Below are positions 1 through 6,657 of a DNA stretch of 37,865 nucleotides, piece after piece (position 1 is the stretch's first letter; every line of letters starts with the position of its first letter). The stretch is from Candidatus Gastranaerophilales bacterium. GTDB lineage: Bacteria > Cyanobacteriota > Vampirovibrionia > Gastranaerophilales > Gastranaerophilaceae. The stretch spans positions 1 through 37,865 of the forward strand of contig CALVCA010000014.1 in the NCBI GenBank assembly GCA_944325895.1, written 5' to 3'. The position numbers were made by a program, and so were the translations under genes. The notes beneath the pieces are model-generated. The model saw only the letters and a program-made list of their open reading frames with translations, did no database searches and was not told the DNA's origin.

Positions 1-28
1 ACTCAACACAATAGATATTGTGTTGAGT
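1..28. terminator. Perfect hairpin at window edge, probable terminator
   Basis: A perfect 12-bp inverted repeat (arms 1-12 and 17-28) encloses a 4-base loop, and is followed on the plus strand by the T-rich stretch TATTTTATT. It lies 7 bp beyond the stop codon of the minus-strand recombinase. It could end that gene, a gene to the left of the window, or both. The structure is read directly; its role as a terminator is inference. Confidence 0.6.
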
Positions 29-35
29 TATTTTA

Positions 36-578
36 TTATAAAATAAAATTTTTATAGCTATAATCAATCATATCTTGATCTATCCCTATATAACGCAGTG
101 TAATCTGCGGGTTAGAGTGATTAAAAATTTTTTGCAACATAGCAATATCTTTAAACTTTTGATAATGATGATAACCGAATGTTTTTCTAAGTGTATGAGT
201 TCCTATTTTACAATCAAGCCCTGCTCTGCGGCATGCTTCTCTGACAATTCTGTAGCACTGAGTTCTTTCCATCCTGTTATGAAAGACAGATAAAAACAAA
301 GGTTCATCAACTTTTCTGTCATAAGTAAAATTAGTAAACATAGGTTTTAATTTTGAATTAATAGGAAATCGCCTGTACTTACCGGTTTTCTTTTCAACAA
401 TACAAATGTAATCTTTGTCCTTGACATCACCTACGTTCAAATTTAAAATATCGGAAATCCTAAGACCGCAATTTATCCCGACAGTAAACAGTACTAAATC
501 ACGCAGATTCTGTTTTTTCAATATGCTTTCAATTTGTTTCAAATCACTTTTACGCCTAATCGGTTCAACAATATTCAT
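36..578 (-). CDS. Tyrosine recombinase / integrase, catalytic domain only
   Basis: A 180-aa protein of the phage-integrase/XerCD family, which cuts and rejoins DNA through a catalytic tyrosine. Visible motifs are the first arginine in the GLRISDILNLNVGD box, HTLRKTFGYHH (second His/Arg pair), the IFNHSN box, and LRYIGI with the C-terminal tyrosine nucleophile. There is almost no N-terminal core-binding (SAM-like) domain, so it is about half the length of XerC/D and resembles the short integrases of mobile elements or phase-variation recombinases. A TTG lies two codons further upstream, but the AGGAGG at 585-590 sits 6 bases before the ATG at 578, which decides the start. It lies about 1.5 kb from a tRNA-Asp with a duplicated 3' end. 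The family is clear; the substrate site is unknown. Confidence 0.9.
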   Translation of the reverse strand: MNIVEPIRRKSDLKQIESILKKQNLRDLVLFTVGINCGLRISDILNLNVGDVKDKDYICIVEKKTGKYRRFPINSKLKPMFTNFTYDRKVDEPLFLSVFHNRMERTQCYRIVREACRRAGLDCKIGTHTLRKTFGYHHYQKFKDIAMLQKIFNHSNPQITLRYIGIDQDMIDYSYKNFIL

Positions 579-688
579 AGACAACCTCCTTTTCTTCTAA
601 TAAAACAGAAGAAAAATTATTTGTCTGAATTTTTGTATTAAAAATCAAGCTCTTTGGTGTGTAAAAAGAATAGACACACACTAATTAA

Positions 689-1327
689 TTATTTTAATAT
701 TTCAGATACACGTTTACCGCCCTTTTCACGAATACCGCATACGCTTTCCTCAATTCTCAAATGCCCTGTATTTTGTTTTGTAAAAGTTAAATAAAATACA
801 TCATAACCCCACTTATTAGGGCCTTTATCGCCATTAATATCGAGTATTAAAAAAACAGCCCAAGCACTATTATCATTGAGAATATAAACAATACTGCCGT
901 CTTGAAGATAATATTTCGAAGTATTAGCAATAAGCCCAAAATTACAGTTAGCACTTGCAGTTCCGCCTTCTGCCAAAACATCATTTTTTGATTTATAAGG
1001 ATATTGATTTACAGATTGTACTTTCATATATCTCAAATTGTTAAAAAAACTTTTATAAAATTTTGCACATTCTGAATATACATAAATACTTATTCCGTTT
1101 GGATCGTCCCTAACAAAGTCCTGCGTATAACATTTAAATTCAGAGCCATTTTCATAAATCGTAGATTGAAGTGCCTGACTCAATGTTGAATACATTTTTT
1201 TAAATTGGGATTTTAACACTTTTTCTTGATAATCTGATAGCAAAGTAGGTATTGTCATTACAGCAACAATACCGATTATAGCAAGGGTTATAAGAACTTC
1301 TGCCAAAGTAAAACCGTTATATTTCAT
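689..1327 (-). CDS. Type IV pilin-like (pseudopilin) protein
   Basis: A 212-aa protein that begins with a short basic leader, then G-FTLAEV followed by a hydrophobic helix (LITLAIIGIVAVMTIPTLL). This is the class III signal cut and methylated by prepilin peptidase, with Glu5 present. The rest is a soluble domain with several cysteines and a WGYDVFYLTF-type C-terminal region. Such proteins are exported and assembled into type IV pili or type II secretion pseudopili, or act as minor pilins. The start is supported by AAGGAGGA at 1331-1338. The gene is divergent from the XRE regulator, with a perfect palindrome between them, so it may be a target of that regulator (inference). No pilus assembly genes are nearby. 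Confidence 0.85.
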   Translation of the reverse strand: MKYNGFTLAEVLITLAIIGIVAVMTIPTLLSDYQEKVLKSQFKKMYSTLSQALQSTIYENGSEFKCYTQDFVRDDPNGISIYVYSECAKFYKSFFNNLRYMKVQSVNQYPYKSKNDVLAEGGTASANCNFGLIANTSKYYLQDGSIVYILNDNSAWAVFLILDINGDKGPNKWGYDVFYLTFTKQNTGHLRIEESVCGIREKGGKRVSEILK

Positions 1328-1340
1328 TAATCCTCCTTCC

Positions 1341-1365
1341 TAATTGTCGCCTATAGCGACAATTA
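1341..1365. promoter_or_regulatory. Palindromic candidate operator between pilin and XRE genes
   Basis: A perfect 10-bp inverted repeat, TAATTGTCGC and GCGACAATTA, separated by CTATA, lies in the 66-bp gap between the divergent pilin-like gene and the XRE gene. It lies upstream of the pilin ribosome-binding site. It also covers the expected -35 region of the regulator if TAAAAT at 1382-1387 is the -10 box. This position suits an autoregulatory operator controlling both genes (inference). Confidence 0.5.
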
Positions 1366-1393
1366 CTTCAAGAGTGTAGCATAAAATATAATT

Positions 1394-1651
1394 ATGTGCA
1401 AGGATTACCAAAAAGCATTAGGAAGAAATTTACGAAGGTTAAGGCATAAAAAATCTTTAACACAAGAATATTTATCATTGGAATCGAGTATTTCACGTTC
1501 TCATATTGCGATGATAGAATCAGGCAAACGGGATGTAACAATAAGTACACTGTTTAAAATTTCACGAGCAATGAAAATTACCCTCAAAGAACTTTTTGAT
1601 TTTGATAATTTAGACGATTACACATTTGATATTGAAGACTTGTATAAATAA
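1394..1651 (+). CDS. XRE-family helix-turn-helix regulator
   Basis: An 85-aa single-domain DNA-binding protein. Residues ~8-65 form a Cro/C1-type HTH (GRNLRRLRHKKSLTQEYLS, then SRSHIAMIESGKRDVTISTL, then ISRAMKITLKELFDF). The tail is short and acidic, with no ligand or protease domain. No Shine-Dalgarno precedes the ATG; instead TAAAAT (1382-1387) lies 6 bases before it, suggesting a leaderless transcript. The palindrome at 1341-1365 would overlap its promoter and is a good candidate operator. It could be a mobile-element regulator given the recombinase two genes away, or a local regulator of the divergent pilin-like gene. The family call is firm; the targets are inferred. Confidence 0.9.
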   Translation: MCKDYQKALGRNLRRLRHKKSLTQEYLSLESSISRSHIAMIESGKRDVTISTLFKISRAMKITLKELFDFDNLDDYTFDIEDLYK

Positions 1652-1716
1652 TATTTAGTTTGAACAAGATAAACACACCATTCAACAAATCTTATCATCT
1701 AAAAGTCTTATAATAG

Positions 1717-1866
1717 TTGATTTTTATTAAAAAAAGCACAAAAAATAATATTTATACAATAAAAGAGAATGAGCTTATTTTAAAGGATAAAAAAGGGAAC
1801 ACGCTTTGTCATGAAGGATTTCCAATGTTTCTTAAAGTTGTTTTAAAGAAAACTGGAAATTTTTAA
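1717..1866 (+). other. Possible 49-codon reading frame, weak
   Basis: The gap 1652-2144 has no gene I can defend. The best candidate is a frame opening at TTG 1717 and closing at TAA 1866, containing IYTIKENELILKDKKGNTL. There is no Shine-Dalgarno, though TATAAT (1710-1715) lies just before it. Its last third overlaps an imperfect hairpin (about 1819-1860) followed by TTTTTAAT, which may instead be a terminator for the XRE gene. It could be a decayed gene. Confidence 0.2.
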
Positions 1867-1921
1867 TAACTATTTTGTCATATTTTAACGTAGATTAGTA
1901 AATCCGACATTTTAAATCAAT

Positions 1922-1942
1922 AAAAAAGCCTTTAAAAAGGCT
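1922..1942 (-). terminator. Rho-independent terminator after tRNA-like 3' end
   Basis: On the minus strand AGCCTT/AAGGCT forms a stem with a 4-base loop followed by a run of T. It lies just downstream of the duplicated tRNA-Asp 3' end at 1957-1972, as a terminator would after a tRNA gene. This fits the idea that it was the original tRNA-Asp terminator. Confidence 0.6.
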
Positions 1943-1956
1943 CTTGATTAAAATGG

Positions 1957-1972
1957 CGGGAACGACGAGGCT
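1957..1972. repeat. Duplicate of tRNA-Asp 3' end (att-like direct repeat)
   Basis: Sixteen bases identical to the 3' end of the tRNA-Asp gene (2145-2160). On the minus strand this copy is followed by CCA (1954-1956) and then a terminator, whereas the intact tRNA gene lacks an encoded CCA. Integration into a tRNA 3' end creates this kind of direct repeat. Here the two copies are 188 bp apart, so the insert is tiny or a deletion remnant. Confidence 0.5.
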
Positions 1973-2109
1973 GTCTTGACCTGCTCGCATTAAACGGGAC
2001 TCCGGACTTTCTTTTCAGCAACAAAGTTGCTTCCAAAGAAAGCTCCTTCGCCCTCTGCTCGCAGGTCGCTCGAACTTAAAAAAGCTCTCGCCTCTATCAT
2101 TTATAAATT
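1973..2109. other. Hairpin-bearing insert between tRNA-Asp direct repeats
   Basis: This is the segment between the att-like copy and the terminator of tRNA-Asp. It holds an imperfect hairpin at 2004-2046 (GGA-CTTTCTTT pairing with AAAGAAAG-C-TCC, inner stem GCAAC/GTTGC with loop AAA). Around it is a 7-bp inverted repeat, GACCTGC at 1978-1984 and GCAGGTC at 2061-2067, and TGCTCGC occurs twice. It is visibly richer in G and C than its surroundings. I see no credible gene. It may be a non-autonomous mobile sequence or genome repeat (inference). Confidence 0.4.
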
Positions 2110-2140
2110 AAAAAGCGGTAGAAAAAATCTACCGCTTTTT
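2110..2140 (-). terminator. Terminator of tRNA-Asp
   Basis: A 13-bp perfect stem (2110-2122 and 2128-2140) with a 5-base loop lies 4 bases past the tRNA-Asp 3' end, and its minus-strand 3' arm ends in a T run. It is a classic intrinsic terminator. Confidence 0.85.
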
Positions 2141-2144
2141 AATT

Positions 2145-2218
2145 CGGGAACGACGAGGCTCGAACTCGCGACCTCATGCGTGACAGGCATGCGCTCTAAC
2201 CAACTGAGCTACGCTCCC
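2145..2218 (-). tRNA. tRNA-Asp (GTC)
   Basis: A full cloverleaf on the minus strand: acceptor GGGAGCG/CGTTCCC with one G-T pair, D-arm GCTCAGTTGGTTAGAGC, anticodon loop CTGTCAC with anticodon GTC, T-loop TTCGAGC, and discriminator G. CCA is not encoded, so a CCA-adding enzyme is needed. Its 3' 16 bases recur at 1957-1972, pointing to use as an integration site. Confidence 0.95.
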
Positions 2219-2318
2219 TTATTTTATTATCATTGTCTTGCGACATTTTTTATTATAAAATGCTCAAAAAAAAATTGCAACCGGTGGCAAAAAATATTTT
2301 TTTGAGGTTTATTATATT

Positions 2319-2936
2319 ATGTCTTTTTATTCTAATGTCAACTCTTCAATACAATTTGCAGATCATATTGCAAGACGTGTAAACAATGTTTATCCTAGAA
2401 TGTCTATATCAAAATATGAAACTTTTTCTTCTTCCAAAAATTTTACTAATCTAATGCTCCGGCTTGACGAAGATTTGAACTGGATACGTTACAAATTTTC
2501 CGATTTTTCTAAAGATAAAAAAGGGAATTACTTATCGCAATGGAAATATTTAGTTGATTTGATTAAGAAATACAAATTCGGTAACTGCATTGAATCTGCT
2601 AATTTAAGCGAAATAGCTGCCAGAGTTAACGGGATTAATGATTGTCAAATTGCAACAATTAATGCCATAACAAAAAATAAAACTTCTGTTTCTTTAGACC
2701 ATGCTGTTTTACTTGTTAATGGCAAAAAACCATATATAATCGATACCTGGCTCGGGTTTGCTGATACAATACCAAATGCTTTTTATCGTTTTCAACATGA
2801 ATTTGCAAAACAAATGGGGCTGGAAAAAAATTCAAAATTTCTCCCATTAAAACTCATGCCATTTGGTAAAAAACATTCTGTCACTCCTGAACTCCAACAA
2901 AAACTTAAAGAAAATTTTCCTGAATTAATTATTTAG
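2319..2936 (+). CDS. Orphan protein with Cys-His-Asp (papain/transglutaminase-like) motif
   Basis: A 205-aa protein I cannot assign to a named family. Three spaced motifs stand out: GNCIESA with Cys90, DHAVLLV with His128, and IIDTWLG with Asp142. This Cys-His-Asp order and spacing is typical of papain-like and transglutaminase-fold enzymes, including bacterial effector proteases and deamidases (inference by motif only). There is no signal peptide or membrane segment. The start ATG follows GAGGT at 2304-2308 with 10 bases of spacing. The next gene downstream repeats the same three motifs, so the two are diverged tandem paralogues. It could equally be an inactive structural relative or a cytosolic peptidase. 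Confidence 0.7.
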   Translation: MSFYSNVNSSIQFADHIARRVNNVYPRMSISKYETFSSSKNFTNLMLRLDEDLNWIRYKFSDFSKDKKGNYLSQWKYLVDLIKKYKFGNCIESANLSEIAARVNGINDCQIATINAITKNKTSVSLDHAVLLVNGKKPYIIDTWLGFADTIPNAFYRFQHEFAKQMGLEKNSKFLPLKLMPFGKKHSVTPELQQKLKENFPELII

Positions 2937-3004
2937 AAATCTTAATATTAATTAACATTTTTATTTAATCATGCAATTTTAATTTTTAGCCACATTTAAT
3001 TAGT

Positions 3005-3724
3005 ATGACTAACAACATAACATTTACAAGCAGATGTCCTCAAATAAATACAGCATATAAAGTATGCCATATTATCAACGAAAATTTGCCGCATACGTCT
3101 GCAACTAAAATTCAAGGTATTGTTGAGAAATTAATACAAAAATATCCTAAAGCTTATAAAAAATACGTATTTGAGAACAGAATGTTCCCAGCTCACGGTG
3201 AAAATGATTTAGAACAACAAATTTTAAACTTATTCCGTTCCAAAAGAAGGCTTGAAATTGATATGGAAAGAGTAAGAGATTATTGGGGCAGCATATATAA
3301 AAATAATGATTTTGATAAAATTTATGCAATACTTAATCAATTGCGTTATGACAGATTGGGTAACTGCATGGAAGATGCAAAAGCTGCCGAAATTATCATG
3401 CGAATGAACGGATTTAAAAATGTTGTTTCCGCTAATTTAAAACGAGGTAAAGAATCCGTAGATCACTGCGTATTAATATTTAATAAAGACGGCAGCGAGT
3501 TTGACGGAAACTGGAACAGAAATACCATAATTTTAGATGCCTGGTCAGGTATTTGTGATTTTGCCGGCAGTTGGTTTAAAAAATATTCAAGTTTATTTAA
3601 AAACAACACATATATCCCTGAAAACGGGAAATTCGGATTTAGAAATATTGAAAAATTAAATCTTTCAGATAAAGAATTGGACATTTTAAAAAAAGAATAC
3701 TCAAATTTACTCATAAAAAAATAA
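3005..3724 (+). CDS. Paralogous Cys-His-Asp motif protein with FTSRCPQI N-terminus
   Basis: A 239-aa relative of the preceding gene. It carries LGNCMEDA (Cys121), VDHCVLIF (His154) and IILDAWSG (Asp178), matching the neighbour's triad in order and context. It has an extra helical N-terminal region of about 30 residues, starting NITFTSRCPQINTAYKVC. I know that type of N-terminus only from uncharacterised proteins of this lineage. No clear Shine-Dalgarno precedes the ATG. The TAA stop lies inside the stem of the shared terminator with the convergent branching enzyme gene. The function is unknown; a cysteine protease or deamidase-type activity is a motif-based guess. Confidence 0.7.
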   Translation: MTNNITFTSRCPQINTAYKVCHIINENLPHTSATKIQGIVEKLIQKYPKAYKKYVFENRMFPAHGENDLEQQILNLFRSKRRLEIDMERVRDYWGSIYKNNDFDKIYAILNQLRYDRLGNCMEDAKAAEIIMRMNGFKNVVSANLKRGKESVDHCVLIFNKDGSEFDGNWNRNTIILDAWSGICDFAGSWFKKYSSLFKNNTYIPENGKFGFRNIEKLNLSDKELDILKKEYSNLLIKK

Positions 3725-3743
3725 GAAGCCCGAAGGCTTCTTA
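3722..3743. terminator. Shared terminator between convergent genes
   Basis: A perfect 9-bp stem, TAAGAAGCC and GGCTTCTTA, with loop CGAA lies exactly between the two convergent stop codons. Read on the minus strand it is followed by seven T, so it is a strong terminator for the branching enzyme gene. In the plus direction the T tract is weak. Confidence 0.8.
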
Positions 3744-5465
3744 TTAATTATATAAAGGAGCAAGTTTTTTAGCCTGCTGCGGTATTACACCCTCTTCAAT
3801 AGGCAGATAGACCCTGTAATCTATTTCTGAGAAACAGTTATCAATGCTTTCTATTTCTCTGAGTTCATCTTCATTAATATTACCGCTTTCAATCATGTCA
3901 CAAATTTTTTCAAATCTGTCGACATGTTCTCTAAATCTATCTGTTGCATAATCTTTTGCCTGCCAGGTAGTAATCAAGAAAGGCCAATCAGAACTTTGAA
4001 GCAACAGATTTTCTCTTGCCATTTGATTAAGTGCTCTGTGAAGTAATTTATCTTCAGGGATTTCTTCATATCTTGAAGCAATTTCCGTGGCACGTTTTTC
4101 ACAAGAATGAATAATAGGCCACATCCATTCAGTCAAATGATTGTTCCAAACGTAAAAATGACCACCTTGTCCCCAAGAACTTTCAGGGATTTGAATTGCT
4201 TCTTTTGGCGGGTGCTTTTGAACATACTCACCGGCAGTCATTCTTTCAACCTCTGGCAAATATGTCGCAAATTTTTTGATAACCTGCTTGATAAATTCTA
4301 TACCTTCAAACCACCAGTGGCCGAATAACTCTGTATCAAACGATACCATTACCAAACCTTCTTTACCGTTATGTGAATTTTTATAATCGTTTAACAAATG
4401 ATAAATCAAACTTGTATAGTGATCGGAATTTTCATTTACTTTATTCAGAGCCAAAACCGGATCGTAAAGCATTTTATCTCCCAAATCAGTAGTAGGAGAA
4501 GTTATTCTCCAATAATGCATACCTGATTTGTCATCTTTTCTGTGAAATTCTCTAAAGCATCCGTCACCGGGATAACCGTCAGCAGCCGACCAAACTTGAT
4601 AACCGGCACGGTCATTTCTGCCCATAACTGCAACCTGTGCATCAGGAAGCCAATAAGCCGAATATGTATCATATCCCGTCGGAGCACGTTCCGGAAGCGG
4701 TATGTATTCAATATTACCGTAAACACCAATAATACGTCTGTTACCTATAGAATTACCGCCTTCAATAACATGAGATTCTGTGAAGAAATACTCAATTCCG
4801 TTATTTTGCAGAGTAACTTCTATAGCCGGACGCCAGTGTTTTTTGCCGTCCTTGCCAACAAATTCATACCCTTGCCTGTAAGCACATTCCGGAAGCCAGC
4901 AGCCTTTTGCTTTTTTACCGAACAATCTTTTTGTTGTATCTGATCCGACCTTAAATTGTGCATTAAGATTGTTATCTGTTGCCAATAACGGTGAAAAACC
5001 GTGTGTTGCACCGGATGTTGTTATTTCAATACAATCCAAATCCTGATATTTTTTGAATGCACCAATTAGATCCATTCCGTATTTATTTACAAATGAATTT
5101 TTGATATGATTAAACCAATCATAATAATATTTTGCCAAATATTTTAAATGTTGTGAATGAGCAACTTTCGGATCAGGATATCTTTCAAGATCTTTTGAAA
5201 CTTTTTCAATCCTTGAGTCCAAATACTTTACAAATCCGTGTTTTAAGTACTCATCATTCAACTGCTCAGCTAAAATAGGTGTTATTCCAACTGTAAGCTT
5301 TGCTTTTATACCTTCATCATACAATTCTGATATTGCATTTAAAAGCGGTACATATGTTTCAGCCATGCATTCGTATAAATTTTCCTCTCCGAAAGGCCAC
5401 ATTCCGGCTTTTCTGTAATATGGAAGATGGCTGTGTAACATAAAAACAAATTGTCCTGTTGACAT
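3744..5465 (-). CDS. GH57 1,4-alpha-glucan branching enzyme
   Basis: A 573-aa cytosolic enzyme that introduces alpha-1,6 branches into glycogen-type alpha-glucans. The GH57 signature is intact: HSHLPYYR at the N-terminus, THGFSPLL, GCWLPECAYR with the expected nucleophile Glu193, and SFDTELFGHWWFEG with the expected acid/base Asp377. The C-terminal domain has the SSDWPFLITTWQA motif of the family's helical region (PF09210 type). The length fits complete members. AGGAGG-like bases at 5471-5475 lie 5 bases before the ATG. It stands alone, with no glycogen synthase or phosphorylase nearby. A GH57 alpha-amylase is the main alternative, but the WLPECAY and FDTE-GHWWFEG motifs favour branching enzyme. 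Confidence 0.9.
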   Translation of the reverse strand: MSTGQFVFMLHSHLPYYRKAGMWPFGEENLYECMAETYVPLLNAISELYDEGIKAKLTVGITPILAEQLNDEYLKHGFVKYLDSRIEKVSKDLERYPDPKVAHSQHLKYLAKYYYDWFNHIKNSFVNKYGMDLIGAFKKYQDLDCIEITTSGATHGFSPLLATDNNLNAQFKVGSDTTKRLFGKKAKGCWLPECAYRQGYEFVGKDGKKHWRPAIEVTLQNNGIEYFFTESHVIEGGNSIGNRRIIGVYGNIEYIPLPERAPTGYDTYSAYWLPDAQVAVMGRNDRAGYQVWSAADGYPGDGCFREFHRKDDKSGMHYWRITSPTTDLGDKMLYDPVLALNKVNENSDHYTSLIYHLLNDYKNSHNGKEGLVMVSFDTELFGHWWFEGIEFIKQVIKKFATYLPEVERMTAGEYVQKHPPKEAIQIPESSWGQGGHFYVWNNHLTEWMWPIIHSCEKRATEIASRYEEIPEDKLLHRALNQMARENLLLQSSDWPFLITTWQAKDYATDRFREHVDRFEKICDMIESGNINEDELREIESIDNCFSEIDYRVYLPIEEGVIPQQAKKLAPLYN

Positions 5466-5837
5466 TTATGCCTCCGTTTCTCTGAGTTAAATATAACCCA
5501 ATATTATATAATTTATATATAGCACAAATGAGTATAAAATATAACCCTTAAGAATTAATTCTTTTGAATAATTTTACAAATATTAATAAATTAATTTGAT
5601 AAAATAGTAAGATTAATGAGGGAAAAGGAGTTTTGGCATAAAAAACATTTTATCTGATAAGACAAACACTTCAAGAAACCTTTCAGGAAATTTTTGGATC
5701 TACCCCATTTTTTTAACGAACTTATTCCCTTCTAAGAGTCATTCTGAGCGAAGATGAAATTATTTTGAGCACCTTCGGGCTAAAGCCCTCAGGGTACTAC
5801 GCCCGCCAAAACATAAATCTTGAACTATATGACATCC
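5466..5837. other. Intergenic region with one dispersed repeat copy, no gene seen
   Basis: The first 250 bases are AT-rich, with a -10-like TAAAAT near 5600 and a GGAAAAGGAG run near 5620-5630 that leads into no usable reading frame. This may be a decayed gene start. The GTCATTCTGAGCGAAG repeat follows at 5738. Confidence 0.4.
5738..5815. repeat. Dispersed intergenic repeat (GTCATTCTGAGCGAAG type)
   Basis: The 16 bases at 5738-5753 recur exactly at 32166-32181, and both copies are followed by GC-richer, hairpin-prone sequence (here CCTTCGGGCTAAAGCCCTCAGGG). The block contrasts with its AT-rich surroundings and has no reading frame of note. It is a genome-dispersed repeat; its edges are approximate. 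Confidence 0.55.
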
Positions 5838-5839
5838 TC

Positions 5840-5868
5840 TTGCATAATTTTAAAATATATTGTATAAT
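5840..5868 (+). promoter_or_regulatory. Sigma70-type promoter for the zinc-ribbon gene
   Basis: TTGCAT at 5840-5845 and TATAAT at 5863-5868 are separated by exactly 17 bases, giving a leader of about 45 bases before the ATG at 5922. There is no competing gene between promoter and start. Confidence 0.75.
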
Positions 5869-5921
5869 CTCAAAAAGGAATTAAGGTTTCTGTAAGAAAT
5901 CACTAAATTAGGAGAAAAACC

Positions 5922-6200
5922 ATGTACGAAGATGAGAAATTAGTTTGTGAAGATTGCGGTGTAGAATTCATTTTTACAAGCGGAGAACAAGAATTCTATG
6001 CGGAAAAAGGGCTTGTAAACAAACCAAAAAGATGCCCTGAATGCAGAAAAAAACGCAGACAAAACAACAGACGGAACAGAAAAATGTATGATGCAGTTTG
6101 TTCTAAATGCGGAGCACAAACTAAAGTTCCTTTTAGACCTATTGAAGGCAGAGAAATTTTTTGCAAAGAATGTTACAGCAAAATGAATAATGAAGTATAG
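5922..6200 (+). CDS. Double zinc-ribbon protein (zf-trcl plus CxxC-x17-CxxC)
   Basis: A 92-aa cytosolic protein with two four-cysteine metal sites. The first is CEDC ... CPEC, in the LVCEDCGVEF / PKRCPECRKKRR context of the probable zinc-binding domain family zf-trcl. The second is CSKC followed, after 17 residues, by CKEC, matching the CxxC-x17-CxxC domain. A very basic linker (KKRRQNNRRNRK) joins them and suggests nucleic acid binding. GGAG lies at 5911-5915 before the ATG, and the gene has its own promoter. The exact role of this family is not established; RNA or DNA binding is inference. Confidence 0.85.
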   Translation: MYEDEKLVCEDCGVEFIFTSGEQEFYAEKGLVNKPKRCPECRKKRRQNNRRNRKMYDAVCSKCGAQTKVPFRPIEGREIFCKECYSKMNNEV

Positions 6201-6221
6201 GGTGTTAGATACACCCTATAC
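6195..6221. terminator. Convergent-gene hairpin terminator
   Basis: A perfect 11-bp stem (6195-6205 with 6211-6221) and a 5-base loop overlap the stop codons of both the zinc-ribbon gene and the convergent minus-strand small gene. Only short T tracts follow on either side, so efficiency is uncertain. Confidence 0.6.
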
Positions 6222-6515
6222 ATTTATACAACTGTTTAAATATTCAATTGTATTTATTTTTTCATCGTAAAGATATTTGATAAAATTAAGATAAGCAACG
6301 TCATATGATGTTATGACAAGATTTATTTCAAATCCGTCCGTACAAAATGGTTCATAATCGTAAACTACATAGCTGTTATACTTACTTTTCCATTCTTTTC
6401 TTTCTATACGGCTGTTGTTTTCTTCTATTATATCTTCGAGCCAATCGATGATATTTTTATCAACATTTTTCATTTCCAGGCGATTATATTTACCGCAACT
6501 GTTTTCCATAAGCAT
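6216..6515 (-). CDS. Hypothetical 99-aa protein
   Basis: A 99-aa protein with no family I recognise. It is mixed acidic and aromatic (WLEDIIEENN, YVVYDYEPF, YLNFIKYLYDEK), with no signal peptide or membrane segment. The reading frame is open much further upstream, but AGGAG at 6523-6527 lies 7 bases before the ATG at 6515, and the longer form would run through the promoter and start of the divergent channel gene. The short start is therefore chosen. It is divergent from the stator-like operon and could be its regulator or antidote partner, but nothing in the sequence proves that. Confidence 0.6.
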   Translation of the reverse strand: MLMENSCGKYNRLEMKNVDKNIIDWLEDIIEENNSRIERKEWKSKYNSYVVYDYEPFCTDGFEINLVITSYDVAYLNFIKYLYDEKINTIEYLNSCINV

Positions 6516-6608
6516 AATACTTCTCCTGTTATACTTGAATTTTAAATTGATTACAGGTTGAAATAATCCCCAAAAGGTATAACTTGATATAGTAAAAATT
6601 ACTAATAT

Positions 6609-6637
6609 TTGCCACATATAATTCACTGTGATATAAT
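6609..6637 (+). promoter_or_regulatory. Sigma70-type promoter of the stator-like operon
   Basis: TTGCCA at 6609-6614 and TATAAT at 6632-6637 have 17 bases between them. The first gene follows 20 bases later with AAAAGGAG at 6645-6652. It is the only strong promoter seen before the four co-directional genes at 6658-9957. Confidence 0.75.
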
Positions 6638-6657
6638 AATATGTAAAAGGAGCTTTT

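Noticed and set aside
2027-2305. 92-codon plus-strand frame
   Set aside because: It runs straight through the tRNA-Asp gene on the other strand and its terminator, and has no ribosome-binding site.
5617-5660. Short frame from ATG 5617 reading MREKEFWHKKHFI
   Set aside because: Thirteen codons only, with the GGAG-like bases inside the frame. It is probably chance or the remnant of a decayed gene.
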